A DNA stretch of 64,000 nt from Lepiota brunneoincarnata (lineage: Eukaryota; Basidiomycota; Agaricomycetes; Agaricales; Agaricaceae), in contig JAEBUN010000009.1 in assembly GCA_023014365.1 (NCBI GenBank), positions 1,418,416-1,482,415 on the forward strand, written 5' to 3'. A program made the position numbers and the translations under genes. Numbering within the stretch: position 1 is the first letter of the stretch; every line of letters starts with the position of its first letter. The notes beneath the pieces are model-generated. The model was not told the origin of the DNA, made no database searches, and saw nothing but the letters and a program-made list of their open reading frames with translations. This document shows positions 55,705 through 64,000 of this stretch, one piece after another.

Positions 55705-55967
55705 TGTGCTTGTAAGTGATCTTGATATGACTGGTGGGCTGTATTGACTGAGCAATGTCCTTCGCGAATTCCCTCGTAACGTTTCTTCGATCTCCATGGT
55801 TATGCTTTCCTTAGTCTTTCTTTCTTTTGCTGGCCTTGGGATCTTTGATGGCTGTGAGAGGCTTCTTTGATAGGTACGTGCTCGGGTTGTGAGCTCGTTT
55901 GCCGTGATGTTGGATAAGGAATAGGGGCAAGGGTTTAGGTGTCAAGGACAGCTAACACCTACCCTTG

Positions 55968-55980
55968 CCGGTGGGCTCCA
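55968..55980 (-). other. Primer-binding site of element B
   Basis: Three bases after the 5' LTR (minus strand) the leader reads TGGAGCCCACCGG, starting with TGG as expected for a site complementary to a tRNA 3' end. The tRNA was not identified. This contrasts with element A. Confidence 0.6.
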
Positions 55981-55983
55981 CTT

Positions 55984-56526
55984 TGTATGAAGGTTTGCGA
56001 GTTCGAGAGGGGAGGCAAGCGTCGTTGAGCTGAGTCAAGGAGAGGGAGAGATCGCAACAGAACTTTCGAGATAGAGGGTATATATTTTTCACTGGAGGAC
56101 GAATCCTCCCTCTTCTACATTAAATACGGTAAAGAAATAAATACTACGTATTTGTCGGTTATCAGAGAAGACAGCGAACGTACACGAAAAGGAGCGAAAT
56201 TGTATAACTACGACGAGGGCCGTGTAAGTGAAACAAAATGTAGCGAAGACAAATTTTCGTGAAACAGGAACCTGGAGAAAAACTTACAAGTACGCTAGGA
56301 AGGAAAAGGTAGCTAGAAGGAAGGAGAGGGAACGGCTGTACTAAAGGTGTAGAAAAAACTTAAGGAATGAAGAAAATTTACATATGTTTCAACGGGAGGG
56401 GACTTATCTGAAGACCGAGGGTACGCGTGGCCCAGGGTCGTCGCTCCGTTCCGTTGTTCGTCATCTGAGTCCGACGCTCGTCCTCTTCCGTATCGTTCCA
56501 CGCGTAGCCAGGAGACTACTCCCACA
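55984..56526 (-). repeat. 5' LTR of element B
   Basis: 543 bp; see the partner at 49654. Includes a TATATATTTTTCACTGGAGG region shared by both LTRs. Confidence 0.92.
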
Positions 56527-56530
56527 ATAG

Positions 56531-57966
56531 TGATCTTGGGACTCGCAGATTGGACCCAGCCTGAAACAAACACGACTATGGCGACAACAGCCTCAGCCAA
56601 CATTACTACCCCCGCAGATGACACCAGTGACCCTGCAATAGCCCCGTAAGCAACCCCGGCTGTAACTCCCCCAACCAGGAATCGCAAATAATATTGTATT
56701 AATTCCATTGCTTATTCCCCAGAGCCTCCGGGGCGGCCCCCGGTTTCCCCCCCGTGTAAGTTGAAGTAAAAAGCCTGAAAATAAACTTGGAATTAATCAG
56801 TTGTGCGGAACCGCAAGCGACACCAATGACCCCGTAATCCCGTAAGCAACTCCGGCTGTAACTCCCCTAACCAGGAACCGCAAATAATATTGTATTAACC
56901 CCATTGCTTATTCCCCCAGAGCCTCCGGGGCCCGGGCCCCGGTTTCCCCCCCGGGTAAGTTGAAGTAAAAAGGCCTGAAAACAACCTTGGAATTAACCAG
57001 TTGTGCAGACCGCTGTCCAGCCACAAAACTTCGACCCATGCGCGGTCTTCTGTCTCATCAAAGCACCCGATTACCACGTCAACGAATATAGCCACGTACG
57101 TAGAAAAACCAGCAAACAACTGAACCGTCAACCAACCAACCTCCCCTTCCATCAGGCCAGCCAGTTCCACTTTTTTGGAGACTATGGGGAGCTCCAGCAG
57201 TGCCACAAGCTCCCTGGGGCAACCCCCAAAACGCCCCAGAGGCACACAACGGAAGCTCACCGAAACTGATAGTCATAGTCCCTGCTATCTCTATCCCATG
57301 TGTTGCCATCATCATTATAGTTGGAACATGTCTCTGGCGGAGGAGTCGACGACGGAGCAAGAGACAAGCGATACAGGCAACAGTGGTATCCCCATATATA
57401 CCGTCGATCGAACGGAGCGTTCCTAGGAGGCAGGAAGGAGTCCCGAGAAGCATATCACCCACGGTACCGCAAACCCGCACTATTCAAGTTGATACATCGG
57501 ACCAGGGAACCCTACCCCCGAATTTGGGTTTGCGATCGGAGCAGGAACGAGGTACAAGCCCAAGACCTGTAGCAGCCGCTGCTGCCCTGACTTTAGGGCC
57601 AATGCGCGTCCCGACCCCTGTACAATTAACCTCCATAAACTATCCTTCTACCGCAACAGAACCGGGTTCAAGTACTCAGGGATCTCAAACTCAGATGAGT
57701 TTGATATCTCGGATATTCCATCGGGATGAGGACCGGAAAAGGGGGCGAGAACAACAACCAGGGGCTGAGAGGGAGGTTATGACAGAAATCAATGACAAAC
57801 TTACGATGATGAAAGAGAAGAGAGACTTGAGGCGGTCCTTGGGGAAGGAAATCACCGGAGGTCGTCAACGGAGATTGAATCGCTGCTGTATGAGCAATCC
57901 GGGTCAGATCAACCACCGGATTATATCTCAAATGATGGTGTCGAAGCGATGGAAAAGATTTCATAG
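56531..57966 (+). pseudogene. Single-pass membrane/coiled-coil family protein, copy 1
   Basis: Likely start ATG at 56578 (MATTASANITTPADDTSD), ending in a GTAAGC donor at 56646. A tandemly repeated intron/exon region follows, and coding sequence resumes by about 57180. The juxtamembrane part reads GAPAVPQAPWGNPQNAPEAH and then a membrane helix (LIVIVPAISIPCVAIIIIVG) followed by a basic stop-transfer (CLWRRSRRRSKR). The cytoplasmic part is Ser/Thr/Pro-rich, then a coiled-coil-like segment (EINDKLTMMKEK). There a 4-base loss relative to copy 2 shifts the frame; the shifted frame continues RLEAVLGEGNHR to PPDYISNDG and EAMEKIS, stop 57964-57966. The predicted protein would expose a Thr/Pro-rich N-terminus outside. 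Family and function unknown. Confidence 0.6.
56637..57010 (+). repeat. Tandem direct repeat, two units of about 190-196 bp
   Basis: The block CCCGTAAGCAAC(C/T)CCGGCTG ... TTGGAATTAA(T/C)CAGTTGTGC occurs twice (GTAAGCAAC at 56646 and 56842, offset 196). Each unit carries a donor-like GTAAGC, a C/G-rich core and TTAACCAG-like ends, so it duplicates an intron and its border. Confidence 0.85.
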
Positions 57967-58265
57967 CCTAGATTGGTGAACAGACCCAATGTTTATTTCG
58001 GATTCCATACAACTCTATTACGAACACGTACGCAATGCGCGCAAGAACTACCCGATGTAAATACGATGCACTTCCTCCATGTGACCTAGTTAAAGGAATC
58101 CCTACAGCAATCCCTGCGAGTTTCTATCGTATCTTGGGGACAACGTTATGAGCTAGGACTCCTGAAGTTGCCCAAGGTTGCGGGCTTGAGAACGAGTCAA
58201 CACATGGACACCCTGATACCCCGTAATGTGACAAACGACTGCTTACTTGGTGTGCATTGACAGTA

Positions 58266-58500
58266 TTAACAGACTACCAGGAAATCGAGGAACGGATTAT
58301 GGTGGAATAGAATAATAAATTCATGGTGACACTCGAGAGACTTAAAGCAGTATTGAGGTAGAGAGGTGGCGGAGGGTGTCAATGGGGGCTGGTTTAGTGT
58401 CGAATGCACGGACTGGATCAGATGGACCACCTGATTATGTTTCTCAAGAGGGTCACGGTTCCGAGGTGCTAACAAACCCTTCGTAAATTGGTTATCGTGT
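58266..58500 (+). pseudogene. 3' fragment of the membrane/coiled-coil family
   Basis: Contains LERLKAVLR, then in another frame SDGPPDYVSQEGHGSEVL, matching the coiled-coil and PPDYxS tail of copies 1 and 2. Several stops; no membrane segment. Confidence 0.6.
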
Positions 58501-59869
58501 TATAGCGTGGATAGGGGGATTCCAACTAGCTTACGATAGCTCATGGCCCTTTAACTGAGCGGAGCCGACTATCGCGTGGGTACGGCTTGTGTGGGGGTTG
58601 GCAATTGCCTGGAAGTGCCAGGGGCTGAGACCTGAGGAGGTATTGAAAGCCCTGATCGGTAGCCTAGTTTGAACATCAACCCTGTATACCCCGAGCCGGA
58701 CTTTCACTCTTACACAAACGCCCATGATTCTCGCACTTATTTTGAATTAGGCAACCGCCTCAATCAACTAACCGCAATAATCCCAATCTGAAGATTGTGC
58801 AAATGCTGTTTACTCTGATTTCGGTCTTGTCATCCCAGGCTCACTGAATTATGTATGTACGTTACTGGTTCCAGCGGACAGCATTACGCTCACTACTATT
58901 AGCAAGTCGAAGGACGTGTCACTGGCCAATGCCCGCGAGAGCTGAGTCTGATATCTAGTATACCTTGACCTTGTATCCCCGCAGGAAAATAGCAGATATT
59001 GATTAGGGAAGCGCTACATGAACTAAGTTCCGTCATGTCGCTCAAGTCCGGACAAGAGAATATGAGGGTGTGGAAAAGGCAGAAGAAGTGAGCACGATTA
59101 CGGAGCATGATTCTACAGTGCTTACTCTGACAACCAGGCCCATACTCATCCCTTTCTCCGTCTGTTGCCGTCTCGTTGAAGTGGTATGTCGCCAGGGTAG
59201 CCGACAACTTTGTTAGTGGCACCCCACGAGTAGGGACTAGAACCTGCTCACTTCCCTCGCTTTCATCTTCCCTACCCAACTGCTATAGAGTCGATCAACC
59301 TCATACTTGCGAATCGGGCCGGTCCTTGGAGAAGCAATACGATGTCGATGGATGGCGTCAAAATGAGTTTTCCTGGCACCAGCCCAAGGATCCCGCTGCC
59401 TCTATCACCAGCGCTTGTGTTTTATAGTACCAACAAGTGATCCCGACCCAGACGCCCCAGCGATAATCCCTATGATCAATCTTCCTAGGGTTTGCATTGG
59501 AATCTGAGGTTGCGAACTTGCAGTCCTCTCAAGACACTAAAAGTGTGTTAGTGAATCCACCATACGGACAGGTATGTAGGACCAACAATCAATAACTTAG
59601 ACCTCCTCCCATCAGACAAAGGCATATCATGGAACATCCAACGTAGACGAGCAGAGCAAGCACACCCCTCCCCCCGGTAACTTTAATGTGGTGGCCTACG
59701 GTCGAATCAGTCTACGACAACAACGCCAAAGGTTGTTGACAATATGATATTACGACTGATCTTCTCCCGGGGCATCCCGAGGTCAACTGGTCATATGCAA
59801 GACCTAGCATTGCCGTGGTCACATCTCTCTTCCTGATCATCAGAGTTTGTACTACATAAGTAGAGACAG
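58501..59869. other. Intergenic, no gene seen
   Basis: About 1.4 kb without a convincing ORF on either strand. The region just before 59870 contains the CTCGCCCCCTTCCATCTTCT flank shared with 49610. Confidence 0.4.
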
Positions 59870-61475
59870 AGGATCACCCAACTCTCGCCCCCTTCCATCT
59901 TCTGTTCTGTCTAGCCTCTATAGCGGCCTTAGGTCTCGCAGATTGGACCAAACTTTAAACAAATATTATTATGACGACAACAGCTCCAGTCAACATTATC
60001 ACCCCACAGGTCACACCATTGGCACTGGAACAAGCTCGTAAGCAACTCCGGCTGTGACTCCCCAGCCAAGAATCGCAAATAATGTTGCATTGGTCCCCAT
60101 TGCTTATTTCCCCAGAATCACCCCCTTACGAACTCCTCCCACCGCCGGTGCCGACCACCACCATGTAAGCCGCAGCAAAAAAACCTGAAAATAAACGTGG
60201 AATTAACCAGTGGTGCAGACTGCTGTCCAGCCAAAAACTTCGATCCCCGCACGGTCTTCCGCCTCATCAGAGCGACTGAGTACTGGGCCAACGAATGCAA
60301 CCACGTACAAAATTAGTGATCAACCGAACCAAAACAAACTAGCCCCTCTCTCATCAGACCAACCACTGTATCGGAGACTACGGGGAGCTCCAACGGTGCC
60401 ACCAGTTCCCCGGGGCAGTCTCAAAACGTCTCGGGGGCGCACAACGGAAGCTCATTGAAGGCGGTAGTCACAGTCCCTGCTATCTCTATCCCATGTGTTG
60501 CCATCATCATTCTAGCTGGGATATATCTCTGGTGGAGAGGTCGACGACGGAGCAAGAGGAAAGTGATACAGGTATCCCTGTATACCGTCGATCGAACGGA
60601 GCGTTCCTAGGAGGAAGGAAGCAGGAGTCCCGAGAAGCATATCATCCGCGGTACCGCAACCCCGCATTATTCAATTCGATACTAGTGCAGCCGCACAACG
60701 ACAGCAGCCAGCAGGCACCCAGGACCAGGCGGCCCTATCTCTTAATTCGGGATTACGATCGGAGCAGGAACGAGGTACAAGTTCAGGGCCTGTAGTAGCC
60801 GCTACGGCCCTGACTTTAAGGCCATCCCCCTCACAACTAACCTCCCCAAATTATCCTTCTACCGCAACGGGCCGGGTTCGGGCACCCGGGGATCTCAAGC
60901 TCGGACGGGCTTGATATATCTCGTATATTCCGCCGGGTGAAGACCGGAAAAGGGAACGGAAGACAACAACAACCAGGGGCAGAAGGGAGAGTATGGCAGA
61001 AATCAATAACAAACTTACGATGATGAAAGAGAAGCTCGAAAGACTTGAGGCGGTACTGGGGGAAGGAAATCACCGGACGCCATTAACGGAGGTGAATTGC
61101 CGGTGGAAGAGCAATCCAGGTTAGATCGACCACCGGACTATGTTTCAAATGATGGTGCCGAAGCGCTGGAAAAGATTTCATAGCCCGGATTGGTGAACAG
61201 ACCCATTATTTCGGATTCCATATAACTCCACCACGAGCACGTGCGCACTGCGCACAAGAACTGCCAGATGTAAATATGATGCCCTTCCTCCGTGTGAACT
61301 AGTTAAGGGAATCCCTACAACAATACCTGCGGGTTTCTATCGTGTCTTGGGGAAAATGTTATGAGCTAGGACTCCTGAAGTTGCCTAAGGGTTGCGGGCT
61401 CGGCAACGAGTAAACACATGGACACACCCGTACTGTGACAAACAGGCCTACTTGGTGTGCATTGACAGTATTGAT
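59870..61475 (+). repeat. Segmental duplicate of the copy 1 region
   Basis: Similar over its length to 56531-58270 plus the left flank of element B (about 49600-49653). It includes the 3' non-coding stretch (TTCTATCGTGTCTTGGGGAA and TGGTGTGCATTGACAGTATT). It lacks element B and so shows the unoccupied site, CCTCTATAGCGGCCTTAGGT. Confidence 0.75.
59971..61183 (+). pseudogene. Single-pass membrane/coiled-coil family, copy 2
   Basis: ATG at 59971 (MTTTAPVNIITPQVTPLALE) followed by a GTAAGC donor as in copy 1. The membrane part is VVTVPAISIPCVAIIILAGI with the basic WWRGRRRSKRK. Then a 2-base loss relative to copy 1 (TCCCTGTATACC against TCCCCATATATACC) shifts the frame to an early stop (VDRTERS). 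Beyond it, coding signature persists: the coiled-coil EINNKLTMMKEKLERLEAVL without the copy 1 deletion, then RPPDYVSNDGAEALEKIS and a stop at 61181-61183. Copies 1 and 2 are broken at different points. Confidence 0.62.
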
Positions 61476-62280
61476 ACCTTATCTTAGGAAGTGACCGTGT
61501 GCTCCCGAAAGTCACATTGCTGACTTCGGGTACTGCCGTGATACATCTATGCAGAAATAGTACTGTGTCTTCCGCACTGAACCCGGTGAGATACGATCCC
61601 ATCCATGCGTCGGACAGTATACGTCTCCGATTACAGGCACGGTAGTCTTAAGTACAAAATAATACAGTGTTCCGCACCGTATGAGCTGACACAAAGATAC
61701 TAGCTCTTCGGTATAAACGACCCCTACGTCAGAATGACATCAAGACGATATGGGATTGATTCGATTGATTCGGGGGTGTGAAAGATGAGCAGGCTCAGGC
61801 ACTGGCACAATTATAGTATAGAGTTCTACGGCGCCTAATCTGACGCCCAATTGCAATAGTTCAGGTTTGTCGCCATCTCGGTCCTCACCGGGGTGACATA
61901 AAGAAGTGATCTGGTTGTTGTTTCAAACAACCTTGATGATAGAACACGATAAGTATGGGGAGCATTCCATTCAATTCTCACACCCCTGCCCTCCGCGCCC
62001 TGCTACTAAGCGGTCTACCTTCGAAATTACGAACGAGCCAGACTCCGAGTTCTATAATCACCCAGGAACATGGTGACTCAGGTCTTGACTTGTAGCGAGT
62101 TTTCTACTAACGACTTCCTTGTCCTACAGCATCGGGGGATTGGATCGTTCTTGTGTGAACCCAAGAGCTGTGCTACCTCCTCTCTACATGCTCCCTTCAC
62201 CTCTCCTGGAGCCCTCCTGAGTGCCATTACTGGCTTCCCTGGCATTGAGCTGGTCATACTGTAGGCCGTCCCGCCTGGAA
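61476..62280. other. Intergenic, no gene seen
   Basis: About 0.8 kb with short ORFs only. The end leads into the modular exon array of copy 3. Confidence 0.4.
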
Positions 62281-62293
62281 ATTGAAAACAATT

Positions 62294-62880
62294 CGATTTT
62301 ACTGATCCTCTCGGAAGGTCCACAACCCCTGCTCCCACGGAGGCCCTCACTACCACGAACGAGTGAGCCGAATCATGCTTCATAGAACGCAGACAATTGG
62401 CATTAAATCACTCTCTTTACTAATTGTCTTAAAGAGTCACAACGAGCCCCACCACCGATGCCGCTACTACGGTCCCCTCGAACCCGTAAGCCAAATCACA
62501 GTTAGGACACTGCAAACAAAGGAAATCAATTCACTGTATTCGTTATTCCTACGGTAGACCCGAAACCACTACCCCCCCTGATCCTGGCTTTACTACTACC
62601 CTAAGCACGTTAGTAGGCCAAACCATAGTGCAAATAAAGGATACTAATCCATATTTACCCACTCTCTTGACAGGCCCGCGGCGAGCTCCGCCTCCAATTT
62701 AACTGACCCAACCACGTAAGTCAGCAGGTCGCAGTTTGGATGATGAAAAAAAAGTTGCTAATCCAAATTTCCTAATTCTTCTGAAAGGCCACGGAGCACC
62801 CGCACCCACAAGGCCACCACTACCACCTCAAGGGTGTAAGCCACAAATGATAATTAAAACATTGCGACCAGCGGATAGAC
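62294..62880 (+). repeat. Array of about five exon-intron modules (about 120 bp each)
   Basis: Five GT-donor-like sites at about 62365, 62488, 62606, 62714 and 62837 follow short Thr/Pro-rich coding segments of 43-53 nt: STTPAPTEALTTTN, VTTSPTTDAATTVPSNP, PETTTPPDPGFTTTLST, PAASSASNLTDPTT and HGAPAPTRPPLPPQG. Intervening segments carry CAAA/CAAATAAAGGA-like cores and end in TTCTGAAAG, CTTGACAG or similar acceptors. The modules resemble each other more in plan than in exact sequence. Confidence 0.65.
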
Positions 62881-63890
62881 TCACCTAACCGACCTACAGG
62901 AGATTCTGAGGTCCTCCGAGTCAATGCTAGCTAATACCCCGGCGGTATTATTTTGTACGTGAACGAGTGACCGACAAGCCAGATCTGAAACTGAAATATG
63001 CTCCTACTACATAGAAAACCAGTATTCCGCCCTCAGAAGCCCACAGCACGACAAGCACTTCTTCGGCACAATCTCAAGACCTACGTTCGCCGCGGCGGCG
63101 CTGCCCGCGGGCCATCACACAAAGCTCGAGGTCAATTTCCCGCTACCCTTGTCCATTAGCTGCCATCGTCGCTCTTATAGGAGTCTGTCTCTGGCGGAGA
63201 AATCGAACGACGGAGGAAACGGCAGCTCGAAAAAGAGAGCGGACAATGGTGAGTATCCCCATACAAACCAGATTCCGTCGAATGGAATGAACCATCGATG
63301 ATGCAAAAAGGAACCCCAAGATCTATGTCCACTATAGATACACATCGCCGATTGCTCGACCCACAGCGGTGCAGCTCTGCTAACAGCCAACGAAGGGGAA
63401 AAGGCCAGCCTACTACCCCCTACTACGCCAGCTTGAACCCTCTGAAAAGATACGAAACGGTCTATGGCTACGTTGTAATGCCAACTCCAGGCCAAGTCAT
63501 ACTATGGGTCACAAAACATATACGAGTTATATCTTGCCTGTAGTAGGGTCTAGTTCGGGTTCTCGAGATTCTTCGACCGGATGCGTCTTTGGGTATTTCA
63601 TCGAGGAGACGAACGAGGGCGGGAACGGGAAGGAGGGGCGAGGGGGATCATAACAGAAATGAATAACAATCTTATGATGATGAGAGCGAAGATCGAAAGA
63701 TTGGAAGCAGAAGTGAGGGATGGGAATCAACGGGTGCCGTCGACAGAGAGAATTAGCGGCGGGGGGGGTCTGTTGGATCTGATCGACCGCCTGAGTATGT
63801 CGCTCCACGAGGGGGTCGTTGAGCTTTGCCGGACTGGAGCACAATTGAACGAGTATATTTGTTATTTTGGAATCCACGACTAGTATGACT
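62294..63890 (+). pseudogene. Single-pass membrane/coiled-coil family, copy 3
   Basis: After the modular exons, the membrane part reads PLAAIVALIGVCLWRRNRTT (near 63155-63215), soon followed by a stop. Later, an open frame (63581-63883) carries IITEMNNNLMMMRAKIERLE, the same coiled-coil as in copies 1 and 2. In another frame GSDRPPEYVAPRGG matches the family tail. Splicing could rescue some of these breaks, so this copy is only provisionally called a pseudogene. Confidence 0.5.
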
Positions 63891-64000
63891 AAGTATAGAG
63901 ATATTGGAGAACTCGGAGAGCTGCACTATAATCCTGCTTGAGTGGGTAGGTCATAGTCGTACTGAGTGGTCGGTGTCTTTCTAGGTGAGAGCAAGTGTCT
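63891..64000. other. Window end, no feature
   Basis: 110 bp without ORF or motif. Confidence 0.5.

Larger units (their letters stand above)
49654..56526 (-). mobile_element. Gypsy element B, degraded full-length copy
   Basis: 6873 bp with 542/543-bp LTRs, ends TGTATGAAGG...CTCCCACA as read on the plus strand, oriented minus. Flanked by ATAG at 49650-49653 and 56527-56530. A TGG-starting primer site and a polypurine tract lie at the expected places. Coding regions (gag, protease, RT/RNase H, integrase) are all frameshifted, and the LTRs differ at about a dozen positions, so it is older than A1. No chromodomain seen. It inserted into a copy of the membrane-protein gene family. Confidence 0.92.

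Overview
The window looks like a piece of a filamentous basidiomycete genome, probably Agaricomycetes and possibly Ceratobasidiaceae/Rhizoctonia-like. That placement is inferred from gene style and no marker gene confirms it. The support is genes built of many short exons separated by 50-68 nt GT-AG introns, CYP63-type cytochrome P450s, BTB/POZ gene families and chromodomain Ty3/Gypsy elements. No bacterial operon, tRNA, rRNA or CRISPR signal was found.

Layout. 1-3000: the end of an unrecognised membrane protein, then two minus-strand fragments sharing a membrane-segment signature. 3063-5713: a seven-exon ribosome-biogenesis gene, KRI1, the clearest housekeeping gene here. 5714-10707: mostly empty, with one weak minus-strand two-exon gene. 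10708-14448: two tandem double-BTB genes, the second with a single-base frameshift. 14783-20551: two tandem minus-strand CYP63-like P450 genes; the upstream copy (17904-20551) joins cleanly over 17 exons into 589 codons, the downstream copy carries a one-base frameshift just before the haem loop. 22050-26030: a duplicated segment whose first copy has a small BTB gene and whose second copy has a broken version.

26600-56526 is almost entirely transposon. It holds the tail of a pogo/Tigger-like transposase, a decayed retroelement with a gag-like ORF and a tyrosine-recombinase-type reverse transcriptase, and a nest of one Gypsy chromovirus family (element A). A solo LTR and a second, slightly truncated LTR sit in the decayed reverse transcriptase. 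A minus-strand full-length copy (A2, 32419-48918) has its 3' LTR split by a younger plus-strand full-length copy (A1, 33036-41279) with a clean CCCGT target duplication. A different degraded Gypsy element (B, 49654-56526, minus strand) follows.

Element A is the most interesting object. Besides gag and pol it carries a zinc-knuckle ORF3 downstream of the integrase/chromodomain. A long second frame (ORF4) overlaps ORF3 and runs through the polypurine tract into the 3' LTR, so its last 122 codons are LTR sequence and every complete LTR carries that small acidic ORF from LTR base 5. The LTR/leader junction fits self-priming (leader AGATTAAAGC against LTR GCTTTAATCT), and pol lies in the -1 frame behind a TTTT run next to the gag stop.

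56527-64000: at least four decayed copies of a single-pass membrane/coiled-coil gene family with a Thr/Pro-rich ectodomain. One copy keeps about five repeated exon-intron modules of roughly 120 bp. Element B inserted into one of these copies, and a paralogous copy shows the unoccupied site.

All gene models were joined by hand from splice consensus, reading frame and comparison between copies in the window. Family names rest on recognised motifs, not database searches.
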